NCBI GenBank assembly: GCA_910585815.1
Contig: CAJUFJ010000008.1
Coordinates: 1 to 64,000 of the forward strand
Direction: 5' to 3'
DNA: 64,000 bases
DNA from: an uncultured Oscillospiraceae bacterium
GTDB taxonomy: Bacteria; Bacillota; Clostridia; Oscillospirales; Oscillospiraceae
The translations under genes and the position numbers were made by a program. Positions 8,225 through 16,100 of the stretch are shown here, piece after piece; position 1 is the stretch's first letter, and every line of letters begins with the position of its first letter. The notes under the pieces are model-generated. The model did not search any database, had not been told where the DNA came from, and saw nothing but the letters and a program-made list of their open reading frames with translations.

Positions 8225-8480
8225 TTCGGTGCCGTAAGGGGCTCCGCCCCCTCAGTCACGCTTCGCGTGACAGCTCCCCCACAAGGGGAGAGCCTTTTCG
8301 CTGCGACGCTTCCAGGTTCGTCATGTAGGGGCCGCTCCCACGTTCATCATGTAGGGCAAGGGTCCTGCCCTTGCCTTCCCTGGCTCCCCCCTTGTGGGGG
8401 AGCTCCCGGCGAAGCCGGGTGAGGGGGCTCAGGGATGCACCAAAAGCCTTCCCCCCGGAGGGTGGAAGGCTTTTCCCTGC
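8225..8480. repeat. clustered palindromic repeats between 8212 and the terminator
   Basis: This gap has no gene. It holds a cloverleaf-type palindromic unit (hairpins GGGGCTCCGCCCC, GTCACGCTTCGCGTGAC, GCTCCCCCACAAGGGGAG), a REP-like hairpin with GTAG (8350-8375, AGGGCAAGGGTCCTGCCCTTGCC-like), and a second partial unit ending with the AAGCCTTCC / GGAAGGCTTTT stem. The tail TTTTCCCTGCGGGGGACG also follows the copies ending near 12377 and 38312. Confidence 0.7.
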
Positions 8481-8506
8481 GGGGGACGAAGGGGTTTTAA
8501 GGGTCT

Positions 8507-8538
8507 AAAAAGTCCGCTCCTTTCGGAGCGGACTTTTT
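8507..8538. terminator. bidirectional terminator downstream of the EF-G-like gene
   Basis: A perfect 14-bp stem, AAAAAGTCCGCTCC (8507-8520) with GGAGCGGACTTTTT (8525-8538), and a TTTC loop. T runs on both strands make it a terminator for the minus-strand EF-G-like gene. Confidence 0.85.
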
Positions 8539-8546
8539 CGTTTGAT

Positions 8547-10619
8547 TTATTCCTCAGCCATAGCCTTGGCGGCGGCGATGGCCTTCTCCTGGGCGGCGGG
8601 GGGGCAGTCCTCATAGCGGACAAAGTGGAAGGTGTAGGAACCACGGGACTGGGTCATGGCCCGCAGGTCGATGGCGTAGGAGGTCATCTCGGCCATGGGG
8701 ACCTCGGCCTCGATGATCTGGTCGCCGTCGCCGGTGGGGTTCATGCCCATCACGCGGCCCCGGCGCTTGTTCAGGTCACCGATGACGTCGCCCATGTAGC
8801 TGTCGGGCACGGTCACCTTCAGCTCGCCCACAGGCTCCAGCAGGACGGGGTTGGCCTCGGGCATGGCGGCCTTGTAGGCCAGCTGGGCGGCGGTCTTGAA
8901 GGCGATTTCCGAGGAGTCTACCGGGTGGTAGCTTCCATCGTACAGCACGGCCTTCAGATTCACCACGGGGTAGCCGGCCAGGGGGCCGTGGACGCAGGCC
9001 TCACGCAGGCCCTTCTCCACCGCGGGGAAGAAGTTCTTGGGCACGGAGCCGCCGAAGACCTCCTCGGCGAAGACCATCTGCTCCTCCTCCAGGTTGGGCT
9101 CGAAGCGAATCCACACATCACCGAACTGGCCGGAGCCACCGGTCTGCTTCTTATGCCGGCCCTGCTTCTGCACGGTCTTGCGAATCTTCTCCCGGTAGGG
9201 CACCCGGGTCTCGCTGAGCTCGGCCTCCACGTTGAAGCGGCTCTTGAGCTTGGCCACCAGCACGTCCACCTGGATGTCGCCGGAGCCGGTGAGCACCATC
9301 TGATGGGTCTCGCCGTTGTTCACCAGGGTAAAGGAGGGGTCCTCCTCGTTGAGGCGGTTCAGGCCCTGGGCCACCTTGTCCTCCTGGCCCCGGGTCTTGG
9401 GAGCGATGGCCACGGAGTAGCAGGGCTCGGCAAAGGGAATCTGCTTCAGGGACACCACCTTGCGGTTGTCGCACAGGGTGTCGCCCGTCTTGACTTTTTC
9501 CATCTTGCCAATGGCGCCGATATCGCCGCAGGTCAGTTCCTTGACCTCCTCAGCCTTCTTGCCCCGCATGACATACAGGCGGCCCAGCTTTTCAGCCGAC
9601 CCGGTGCGGGCGTTAATCAGGGACAGGTCGGAGGTGATAACGCCGGACAGGACCTTGATGTAGGAGTACTTGCCGTACTGGTCGGATACGGTTTTAAACA
9701 CGAAGGCGGTGGGCACGCCGCCGGGGGAGACCACGAACTCCTCGGTCTCGCCGTCCTGACGGGTGGCCTTGTGATAGTTGCCCTCCATGGGAGTGGGCAG
9801 CAGCTCCACGATGTAGTCCATCAGCATCAGGGAGCCCATGCAATTGACGGCCGAGCCGCACAGCACGGGGAACATGGACAGCTCCCGCACGCCCTGGCGC
9901 AGGCCCTGGATCATCTCGGCATAGGTGAAGCTCTCGCCGTCGAAGAATTTATTCATAAATTCCTCGCTGGTCTCGGCCACCGACTCCTTCAGGGACTCAT
10001 AAAATTCGTCAATCACGCCGGCCTTGCCGTCGGGCAGCTGAATCTCCACCCGCTGAAGCTTCTGCATCTCATAGGCGCGCTTGTTCAGCACGTCGATGAT
10101 GCCGGTAACCTTCTTGCTGTCGTCCCAGATGGGTACCACCAGGGGGGCAATCTTGTTGCCGTACTTCTCCCGCAGGGCCTCGAAGGTGGCGTTGTAGTCG
10201 GAGTTGTCCTCGTCGGTCTTGGAGATGTAGATGAAGCGGGGCATGTTCCGCTCCTCGCAGAACTTCCAGGCCTTCTCCAGGCCCACGGAGATGCCGTCCT
10301 TGGCGGAGCAGACAATGATGGCCGCGTCGGCGGCCCGGAGGGCCTCCATCACCTCGCCGGAGAAGTCGAAGCCGCCCGGGGTGTCCAGTACGTTAATCTT
10401 GCAGCCCTTGAACTCCACGGGGGCCACGGCCAGGGAGATGGAAATCTGGCGCTTGACCTCCTCGGGGTCGTAGTCGCAGACGGTGTTGCCGTCGGTGGCC
10501 TTGCCCATACGGTCGATGGCCTTGGTCATGTACAGCAGGCTCTCAGCCAGGGCGGTCTTGCCGCTGCCGCCATGTCCGATCAGGGCCACGTTGCGGATGT
10601 TTTGTACAGAATAGCTCAT
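8547..10619 (-). CDS. EF-G-like translational GTPase (EF-G2 type)
   Basis: 690 residues with all five EF-G domains: G1 GHGGSGKTALAES, G3 DTPGGFDF, G4 SKTDED, domain II (FVFKTVSDQYGKYSYIKVLSG), domain IV (SGQFGDVWIRFEP, GGSVPKNFFPAVEKGL) and domain V (LEPVGELKVTVPDSYMGDVIGDLNKRRGRVMGM). G3 has Gly where canonical EF-G has the catalytic His (DTPGH), and G4 is SKTD rather than NKxD. These changes mark the EF-G paralog group, not the main translocase; its role is unclear. The ATG at 10619 is preferred because AAGGAG lies 11 bases upstream; a GTG at 10631 abuts that site. Confidence 0.88.
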   Translation of the reverse strand: MSYSVQNIRNVALIGHGGSGKTALAESLLYMTKAIDRMGKATDGNTVCDYDPEEVKRQISISLAVAPVEFKGCKINVLDTPGGFDFSGEVMEALRAADAAIIVCSAKDGISVGLEKAWKFCEERNMPRFIYISKTDEDNSDYNATFEALREKYGNKIAPLVVPIWDDSKKVTGIIDVLNKRAYEMQKLQRVEIQLPDGKAGVIDEFYESLKESVAETSEEFMNKFFDGESFTYAEMIQGLRQGVRELSMFPVLCGSAVNCMGSLMLMDYIVELLPTPMEGNYHKATRQDGETEEFVVSPGGVPTAFVFKTVSDQYGKYSYIKVLSGVITSDLSLINARTGSAEKLGRLYVMRGKKAEEVKELTCGDIGAIGKMEKVKTGDTLCDNRKVVSLKQIPFAEPCYSVAIAPKTRGQEDKVAQGLNRLNEEDPSFTLVNNGETHQMVLTGSGDIQVDVLVAKLKSRFNVEAELSETRVPYREKIRKTVQKQGRHKKQTGGSGQFGDVWIRFEPNLEEEQMVFAEEVFGGSVPKNFFPAVEKGLREACVHGPLAGYPVVNLKAVLYDGSYHPVDSSEIAFKTAAQLAYKAAMPEANPVLLEPVGELKVTVPDSYMGDVIGDLNKRRGRVMGMNPTGDGDQIIEAEVPMAEMTSYAIDLRAMTQSRGSYTFHFVRYEDCPPAAQEKAIAAAKAMAEE

Positions 10620-10752
10620 AGTTGGTTCCACTCCTTATCGTTTGGTATCGCCCCGGACAAATTCCGGTCATTGGGCGTTACACGCTGTTTGTCATTATAC
10701 ACTAAATTCCTTTCGGTGACAACTGTTTTTTTGAGGGATTTTGGCCGAGGAC

Positions 10753-10788
10753 AAAAAAGGCCCTCCGCGCAGGGCGGAGAGCCTTTTT
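10753..10788 (-). terminator. terminator after the anti-sigma gene
   Basis: A 15-bp imperfect stem, AAAAAGGCCCTCCGC with GGCGGAGAGCCTTTTT. The T run on the minus strand lies just past the anti-sigma stop codon. Confidence 0.8.
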
Positions 10789-10789
10789 A

Positions 10790-11608
10790 TCAATGATTCT
10801 GCTGTAAAATCATCAGGTTATACTGGACCTCCGCCTCTGGAGCGGAGCATCGTTCGGCGGTGACGCCGATACCCTGCTCCTGGGCAAGGCGCTCGATCTG
10901 GTCCAGAATCTCCAGCGGCAGGTTCCAATAGATGCTTCCCTGCCGGTCGTCCGTGGGCGTTACCGCCGTCTCCGGGGGGATCAGCTCCACCGCCCCCTCG
11001 GGCATACGCTCCAAGGTCGTCGTGCCATACACCAGGGACCTATCACTGTCCAGGCCCTCCGCGGCGGGATTGGGAGCAGCCTTCTGCATCTCACCCTCCC
11101 CCGGCGCGGCATATGCGGCAATCTGGGGGGCGTCACCCGTCTCCGGGTCAGCCAGGGCGGCGTTCACCCGAGGGCCATCCCCGTCCCTGCGCAGGGACTC
11201 CTGGGCGGAGATATCCGCGTATTCCTCCACAACATCCCGGTTGAAGCTGCGGACCGTCAGCATCCACTTATCCTGCTCCTGGTGTTGGGAAACTCCATAC
11301 AGCCCCGCCACCAGCACCAGACAGGCAGCCAGCCCGGCCAGCGCCCGGACCTGGGGGCGCTTGAACAGGGGGATCACCTTGGGCCGCGCCTCCTCCCGGA
11401 TGCGGTCCATCACGCCCTGGGTGAAGCCCTCGGGGACCTCCATCTCCTCCAGCTCAGGGAAAGCCCCTTGGAGCGCAGCCAGCTGCGCTCCCACTGCCCG
11501 GCAGCCCGGGCAGATTGCCAGATGCTCCTCCAGCTCCCGCTCCTCCTCACCGGTCAGAGCCCCGTCCAGCCGCGCGGAGAGCAATTCCAGATATTTGTCA
11601 CAGGACAT
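10790..11608 (-). CDS. zinc-finger anti-sigma factor, membrane-anchored
   Basis: 272 residues from the ATG at 11608, which has GGAGGG about ten bases upstream; an in-frame GTG lies nine bases earlier. The N-terminal zf-HC2 domain holds the H-x3-C-x2-C signature (EEHLAICPGCRAVG) typical of anti-ECF factors. One membrane helix (ALAGLAACLVLVAGLYGVS) follows, then a long extracytoplasmic tail without known domain. It overlaps the sigma gene and should hold that factor inactive at the membrane until a signal arrives. Confidence 0.85.
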   Translation of the reverse strand: MSCDKYLELLSARLDGALTGEEERELEEHLAICPGCRAVGAQLAALQGAFPELEEMEVPEGFTQGVMDRIREEARPKVIPLFKRPQVRALAGLAACLVLVAGLYGVSQHQEQDKWMLTVRSFNRDVVEEYADISAQESLRRDGDGPRVNAALADPETGDAPQIAAYAAPGEGEMQKAAPNPAAEGLDSDRSLVYGTTTLERMPEGAVELIPPETAVTPTDDRQGSIYWNLPLEILDQIERLAQEQGIGVTAERCSAPEAEVQYNLMILQQNH

Positions 11609-11613
11609 GGGTG

Positions 11614-12228
11614 TCACCCCCTCCCTTTTTTCTCGTTCAACGGTTTAGACGGCCCATGTTCAAAAAAGTTCCCGTCCTCCAGCAAAATTTTTCTTAAATT
11701 CAGCCGGGCCCGGGCGATGCGGGACTTTACCGTCCCCAGGTCGATGTCCAGGGCCTGGGCAATTTCCTGATAGCTCAGGCCGGACAGCTCCCGGAGGACC
11801 AGCGCCCGCCGCTGCCAGTCGGGCAGCTTTTCCAGCCCCCGGGCCAGGGCCTTTCCCCGCTCTGACCGCTCCAACAGGCGCTGGGGGTCGCTCTCCCGGT
11901 CGGCAGGCTCGGCCCAGCCAGCCTCCTCGTCGTCCAGCGACACCGCCGGGGCCACCTCCTCCCGGCGCTTCTGCTTCCGCAGGTGGTCGATGCACACATT
12001 TGTGGTCAGGCGGTACACCCAGGTGGCAAAGCTGCTCTCCCCCTGGAAGGAGGCCAGCCCCTGCCAGGCCTTCACAAAGGCCTCCTGTGCCAGGTCTGCC
12101 GCCTCCTCCCGGTCGTTCACCAGCCGCAGGGCCAAAGAAAAAACCTTATTTTGATTGTCCAGCACCAGCTGCTCAAAGGCGCTCTGGTCGCCAGCTTTCG
12201 CTTTCTCTACCAGCTCCCGGTCCGGCAT
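11614..12228 (-). CDS. ECF-type RNA polymerase sigma factor (SigW/RpoE-like)
   Basis: 204 residues. Sigma region 2 covers EQLVLDNQNKVFSLALRLVNDREEAADLAQEAFVKAWQGL and FATWVYRLTTNVCIDHLRK. Region 4 is LEKLPDWQRRALVLRELSGLSYQEIAQALDIDLGTVKSRIARAR. The ATG at 12228 is chosen because GGAGGTG lies six bases upstream; earlier in-frame codons fall in a palindromic repeat. It directs polymerase to stress or envelope promoters under control of the downstream anti-sigma factor. Confidence 0.92.
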   Translation of the reverse strand: MPDRELVEKAKAGDQSAFEQLVLDNQNKVFSLALRLVNDREEAADLAQEAFVKAWQGLASFQGESSFATWVYRLTTNVCIDHLRKQKRREEVAPAVSLDDEEAGWAEPADRESDPQRLLERSERGKALARGLEKLPDWQRRALVLRELSGLSYQEIAQALDIDLGTVKSRIARARLNLRKILLEDGNFFEHGPSKPLNEKKGRG

Positions 12229-12268
12229 AGCTTCACCTCCTTCGTCTTTCGTCCCGCCCGCAGGCGGC

Positions 12269-12377
12269 AAGGCTCCCTCCCTGAGGGAGCTGTCAGCGAA
12301 GCTGACTGAGGGAGTCACCCCCGGACTCCCTCCGACACGGCTTCGCCGTGCCACCTCCCTCTAAGAGGGAGGCTTTT
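12269..12377. repeat. cloverleaf-type palindromic element upstream of the sigma gene
   Basis: A 109-bp element between the sigma gene and the Dus gene. Outer arms AAGGCTCCCTC / GAGGGAGGCTTTT; hairpins CTCCCTCCCTGAGGGAG, GTCAGCGAAGCTGAC and CACGGCTTCGCCGTG; inner stem TGAGGGAGT / ACTCCCTC. It is followed by the TTTTCCCTGCGGGGGACG tail also seen near 8474 and 38310. Confidence 0.85.
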
Positions 12378-12397
12378 CCCTGCGGGGGACGCAGGTC

Positions 12398-13366
12398 TCA
12401 ACACAAATCCCGCTTAATTCCCTTGGTCACCCGGTACACGTCCTCCAGGGTAGTGATCTTCACGATCTGCTCCTTATAATACCCCGCGTGGGGGACGCCT
12501 TTCAGATACCAGGCGTACTGCTTCCGGGCCTCTAGGCAGGCGATCTTCTCCCCCTTGTTTTTTGCCGCCATCTCGAATTGACGGACGGCGGTGTCGCACC
12601 GCTCGGCCAGGGGCGGCAGCTCCGGGATGGGCTCGCCGTTCAGGGCCGCCCGGCACTGGGCAAACAGCCAGGGGTTGCCGAACACCCCCCGGCCGATCAT
12701 GGCCATGTCCGCCCCGGTGTATTTCAGGATGCGGAGGGCGTCCTCCCCCTTGAACACATCCCCGTTGGCAATCACTGGTATTTTTACCGTCTTCTTCACT
12801 TCCCGAATCCAGTCCCAGTTGGCCGTCCCGGAGTACATCTGCACCTTGGTCCGGCCGTGGACGGCCACCGCCGCTACGCCGGCTTCCTCCATGGCCTTTG
12901 CGAACTCCACACAGTTGATGGACCCCTTGTCCCAACCCAAGCGGAACTTTACCGTCACCGGGCACTTCGCCCCCCGGATGACGGCCTCGGCTACCTTCAC
13001 GGCCAGGTCCGGGTTCTTCATCAGGCCGGAGCCGTCCCCGGAGTTGGCCACCTTGGGGACGGGACAGCCCATGTTGATGTCGATGATGTCCGCCCCGGAC
13101 ACCTCATGGGCGATGGCCGCCCCCTCCTCCATACAGACAGGGTCGCTGCCGAAGATTTGGGCGGCGGCGGGGGTCTCGTCCTCCCCCATTTGCAGAAGGG
13201 GGATGGACTTCTTATCCTGATAGCACAGGGCCTTGGCGCTAACCATCTCGGTGCAGGTCAGCCCCGCCCCCTGCTCCCGGCAGATGGTGCGGAAGGCCAT
13301 GTCCGTCACCCCGGCCATAGGGCCCAGGGCCAGGGGCGTTTCGATTGTGATTCCTCCGATGGTCAT
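12398..13366 (-). CDS. dusB: tRNA-dihydrouridine synthase (DusB/Dus family)
   Basis: 322 residues forming the FMN-binding TIM barrel of Dus enzymes: ETPLALGPMAGVTDMAFR at the N-terminus, EMVSAKAL, the catalytic Cys in INMGCPVPKVANSGDGS, KFRLGWD, VHGRTKVQMYSG, VIANGDVF and MIGRGVFGNPW. It reduces specific uridines in tRNA D-loops. It is shorter at the C-terminus than some DusB proteins but complete in motifs. The ribosome site is weak (GAGGG). A pair of REP-like hairpins lies just upstream. Confidence 0.92.
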   Translation of the reverse strand: MTIGGITIETPLALGPMAGVTDMAFRTICREQGAGLTCTEMVSAKALCYQDKKSIPLLQMGEDETPAAAQIFGSDPVCMEEGAAIAHEVSGADIIDINMGCPVPKVANSGDGSGLMKNPDLAVKVAEAVIRGAKCPVTVKFRLGWDKGSINCVEFAKAMEEAGVAAVAVHGRTKVQMYSGTANWDWIREVKKTVKIPVIANGDVFKGEDALRILKYTGADMAMIGRGVFGNPWLFAQCRAALNGEPIPELPPLAERCDTAVRQFEMAAKNKGEKIACLEARKQYAWYLKGVPHAGYYKEQIVKITTLEDVYRVTKGIKRDLC

Positions 13367-13385
13367 TGCATATCCCTCGCATCAT

Positions 13386-13507
13386 GTAGGGCGCGACGAC
13401 CTCGGCGCGCCGTAAATTCGTAAATTGTGATAACGGGGCGCCGGGTCGTCGCCCCCTACACCCCTAATTGGAGCATCCAACCTTGGGCGGCCACAGGCCG
13501 CCCCTAC
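13386..13507. repeat. REPIN-like pair plus a single REP hairpin
   Basis: A GTAG-headed hairpin unit (from 13386, GGGCGCGACGACC core) faces its mirror (GGTCGTCGCCCCCTAC, to 13460). A separate hairpin, GGGCGGCCACAGGCCGCCC followed by CTACA, lies at 13485-13507. There is no gene in the 13367-13597 gap. Confidence 0.75.
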
Positions 13508-13540
13508 AAAGTTTAACCATTGTATCATGTCTCTTTGATG

Positions 13541-13569
13541 TTGACAAGGCCGCTTTCACCCGGTAAAAT
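13541..13569 (+). promoter_or_regulatory. promoter of the DUF815 ATPase gene
   Basis: TTGACA (13541-13546), a 17-bp spacer, and TAAAAT (13564-13569), about 30 bases before the ATG. Confidence 0.75.
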
Positions 13570-13597
13570 GAAAAAAACTCAATTAGGAGAGAGTGTC

Positions 13598-14794
13598 ATG
13601 GAATTAAACGCATTACGCGCCGCCCTGCGGGGCATATCCGCCTATCGGGATTTGACCACCACCCCCGTTCTCAGCGGCATCTGGATGCTGCTGGACGCCC
13701 TGCACCAGAAAAACGGGGAGGAGGCTCTGGAATGCTACGTGTCCCGGTTCCACGCCCTGCGCAGCGACGGCTATGAGGGACTGGGCGACTGGCTTTGGGA
13801 CCATCTGCGGTACACCGAGAGCCCCTACTCCCGGCTCATTGACCAGGGGAAGTCCGACCCCGCCCTGGAGAACGCCGCCCGGCGGGACATCGACACCCTG
13901 GTCCTGCTGGCCGAGACCGACTGCGACCGCTTTATCGACGCCATGAAGCCCCTGCTGGGCAACGAGTTTGCCCCGGTGCTGGCCGGGCTTCCCCGGTGGC
14001 GGGCGGCGGCCCCCTTCGACTTCGACAGCCTGACCCAGTTCTACCGGGACCACGGGGCGGGGCTGTTCGCCAAATACCGGGCCTTTCTGTGGGAGGACGG
14101 CAGTCTGGTGCCGGTGGCCGATCCCGACTGCCCCAAGCCGGAGGACCTGCTGGGCTACGAGCACCAGCGGGGCCAGGTGGAGCAGAACACCCGGCTGATG
14201 ATTGCCGGCCGTCAGGCCAACAACGTCCTCCTCTTTGGCGACGGCGGCACCGGCAAGTCGGCCACGGTGAAGTCCATGCTCCACCTGCCCGGCACGGAGG
14301 ACCTGCGGCTCATTGAGGTGGAGAAGGAAAACCTCACCGGGATGCCCCAGCTTATCCGCTCCCTGGCCGGGCGGCGGCAGAAGTTTATCCTGTTCATCGA
14401 CGACCTGGCTTTCGACCAGGACGACAAGACCTATTCCGCCCTGAAGACCATTCTGGAGGGCACCCTGGAGAAGCGGCCCGCCAATGTGGCCATCTACGCT
14501 ACCTCCAACCGGCGGCATCTGGTGCGCCAGACCTTCGCTGACCGGGCCGGGGACGAAGTGGACACCTTTGAGACCATCTCGGAGAAGACCGCTCTGGCCG
14601 AGCGGTTCGGCCTGCGCATCCCCTACCTGACCATGAACAAGGCGGGCTACCTGGCCCTGGTGGACCATCTCGCCGCCCAGGCGGGTATCTCCATGGACCG
14701 GGACGCCCTCCACGCCCAGGCCATGACCTGGGAGATTCGCCACGCGGGGCGCACCCCCAGAGTGGCAAGGCAGTTTGTGGCCAGCCTGATGTAA
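13598..14794 (+). CDS. DUF815-family AAA+ ATPase
   Basis: 398 residues from the ATG at 13598, which has TAGGAGAG eight bases upstream. The C-terminal half is an AAA+ core: Walker A GDGGTGKSATVKSML (about residue 214), Walker B FILFIDDLAF, and sensor-like YATSNRRHLV. LLGYEHQRGQVEQNTRLMIAG precedes the P-loop, as in DUF815 proteins. The N-terminal half is helical and not conserved. The family is widespread, but its function is not established. Confidence 0.85.
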   Translation: MELNALRAALRGISAYRDLTTTPVLSGIWMLLDALHQKNGEEALECYVSRFHALRSDGYEGLGDWLWDHLRYTESPYSRLIDQGKSDPALENAARRDIDTLVLLAETDCDRFIDAMKPLLGNEFAPVLAGLPRWRAAAPFDFDSLTQFYRDHGAGLFAKYRAFLWEDGSLVPVADPDCPKPEDLLGYEHQRGQVEQNTRLMIAGRQANNVLLFGDGGTGKSATVKSMLHLPGTEDLRLIEVEKENLTGMPQLIRSLAGRRQKFILFIDDLAFDQDDKTYSALKTILEGTLEKRPANVAIYATSNRRHLVRQTFADRAGDEVDTFETISEKTALAERFGLRIPYLTMNKAGYLALVDHLAAQAGISMDRDALHAQAMTWEIRHAGRTPRVARQFVASLM

Positions 14795-14810
14795 AAAGAG
14801 GGGTATCCAT

Positions 14811-15113
14811 ATGAAAAACGTTGTACTCAGCGCGGATGGGGACCGGATGGTCTACTCTGTGCCTGACGCAGTTGCTGACCAGCTGGAGGACTACTGCATG
14901 GAGTTCTGCTGCCATTGGCTGCCGGAAAGCCCCCACGCGCAGCGATATCGGATCAACGGCGTTTTATGCTACAACGAGACGGACTTTATCGACTACCTGA
15001 ACCGCTGGATATTTCCCGAACAGCCGTCTGTGCTGGTGGAAAACCTGGGCTGGATCGAATTTGACCAGCCCCTGCCCGAGCCCTATGGGAACTGCCCGCA
15101 GTTCAATTTCTGA
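14811..15113 (+). CDS. hypothetical protein (100 aa)
   Basis: 100 residues, acidic and aromatic-rich (EDYCMEFCCHWLPESPH, ETDFIDYLNRWIFPEQ). No known domain, signal or membrane segment. It follows the ATPase gene by 16 bases with GAGGGG upstream, so the two are likely co-transcribed. Its end abuts the tetR promoter. Confidence 0.7.
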   Translation: MKNVVLSADGDRMVYSVPDAVADQLEDYCMEFCCHWLPESPHAQRYRINGVLCYNETDFIDYLNRWIFPEQPSVLVENLGWIEFDQPLPEPYGNCPQFNF

Positions 15114-15116
15114 CAC

Positions 15117-15167
15117 TTGACAGGCCGCGCTGACCATGCTATTATAATACAGACCGTCGGTCTGTAT
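15117..15167 (+). promoter_or_regulatory. tetR promoter with overlapping TetR operator
   Basis: TTGACA (15117-15122), 17 bp, TATTAT (15140-15145). A perfect 21-bp palindrome with centre at 15157 (core ACAGACCGTCGGTCTGT, 15147-15167) covers the start site. The same core occurs before the MFS gene at 16061-16078, which supports autoregulation and control of the transporter. Confidence 0.85.
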
Positions 15168-15185
15168 CTAGAGAGGGGGAACTTT

Positions 15186-15821
15186 ATGGCCCGGAACAAG
15201 CACCCGGAGCAGACCGTACAGCTCATTCTGGACACCGCATCCACCCTCTTTCTCCAAAAGGGCTACGACAAAACCACCCTCCAGGACATTATCAACGCCA
15301 CCAAGCTGTCCAAGGGGGCCATCTACCACCATTTCGCCTCCAAGGAGGCCATCCTCATTGCCGTGGTGGACCGGATGGGGGAGTTTAACAGCTCCGTCCT
15401 GGCCCAGGTCCGGGACAGAAAGGGCCTTACCGGGGCGGAGAAGCTGCGGGAGATGTTCCGCACCTCCATGACCCTGTCCTTCCAGGGGAAAATCCTGCAC
15501 ATGCTGCCCTTCCTCATTGAGAATCCCAAGTTTATGGCCCTGCAAATGCAGAGCATTCTGGGGGAGGCCGCCCCCAACTACATCCTCCCCATCCTGCGGG
15601 AGGGCATCGCCGACGGCTCCATCCAGGCCGAGCACCCGGAGGAGCTGTCCGAGGTGCTGCTGATCCTGTCCGACCTGTGGCTCCACCCCATCCTCCGGCC
15701 CAGCACGCCGGAGCAGGTCCGGGCCCGGTGTGCCTTCTTCAACCAGCTCACCCGGCAGTACGGCTTTGAACTGCTGGACGAGGACCTGATTGAGGCGATG
15801 GCAGAGTTTTCCCGGACTTGA
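15186..15821 (+). CDS. TetR-family transcriptional repressor
   Basis: 211 residues. The TetR_N domain is clear: ILDTASTLFLQKGYDKTTLQDII and ATKLSKGAIYHHFASKEAIL, with recognition helix KGAIYHHF. The C-terminal ligand domain is not conserved. The ATG at 15186 has GAGAGGGGG eight bases upstream and lies right behind a palindromic operator. Its target is most likely itself and the MFS exporter at 16101, whose upstream region carries the matching operator. Confidence 0.92.
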   Translation: MARNKHPEQTVQLILDTASTLFLQKGYDKTTLQDIINATKLSKGAIYHHFASKEAILIAVVDRMGEFNSSVLAQVRDRKGLTGAEKLREMFRTSMTLSFQGKILHMLPFLIENPKFMALQMQSILGEAAPNYILPILREGIADGSIQAEHPEELSEVLLILSDLWLHPILRPSTPEQVRARCAFFNQLTRQYGFELLDEDLIEAMAEFSRT

Positions 15822-15837
15822 TTCCCCCCGCAGGGGC

Positions 15838-16019
15838 AAGCCTCCTTTTGAAAGGAGGTGCCCCAGTGGGCACACTGGGGCGGAGGATTGTATTTCGCCG
15901 TAGGCGAAATGTATGAAATAAACAAGGTTTGCAAAACTTTGTTTACTTCGTATGTTTTGCTTCGCAAAACGCAATCCTCAGTCAGCCTGCGGCTGACAGC
16001 CCCTTTCCAAAGGGGCCTT
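15838..16019. repeat. cloverleaf-type palindromic element between tetR and the MFS gene
   Basis: A 182-bp element closely matching the copy at 6030-6213, including the shared central stretch with GTATGTTTTGCTTCGCAAAA. Hairpin loops differ, but the arms still pair: GCCCCAGTGGGCACACTGGGGC here against GCCCCAGTTCGCAAACTGGGGC there. Confidence 0.85.
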
Positions 16020-16060
16020 TGGAGTAAACCTGCCCTTGGGCAGTTTTATTTGCCCTATAT

Positions 16061-16078
16061 ACAAACCGACGGTCGGTT
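16061..16078. promoter_or_regulatory. second TetR operator, upstream of the MFS exporter
   Basis: AACCGACGGTCGGTT (16064-16078) is a 15-bp palindrome. Read with its flank, ACAAACCGACGGTC matches the reverse complement of the tetR operator core (ACAGACCGACGGTC). It stands 23 bases before the MFS ATG. Confidence 0.8.
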
Positions 16079-16100
16079 CTATTATGAAAGGAGTATCACT

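Noticed and set aside
8394..10796. 800-codon plus-strand open frame opposite the EF-G-like gene
   Set aside because: Low-complexity antisense translation with no start signal; the EF-G paralog on the minus strand is unmistakable.
13386..13507. CRISPR-like array of short palindromes
   Set aside because: Units are unevenly spaced, in mirror orientation and differ in stem sequence; no direct repeats with regular spacers and no cas genes.
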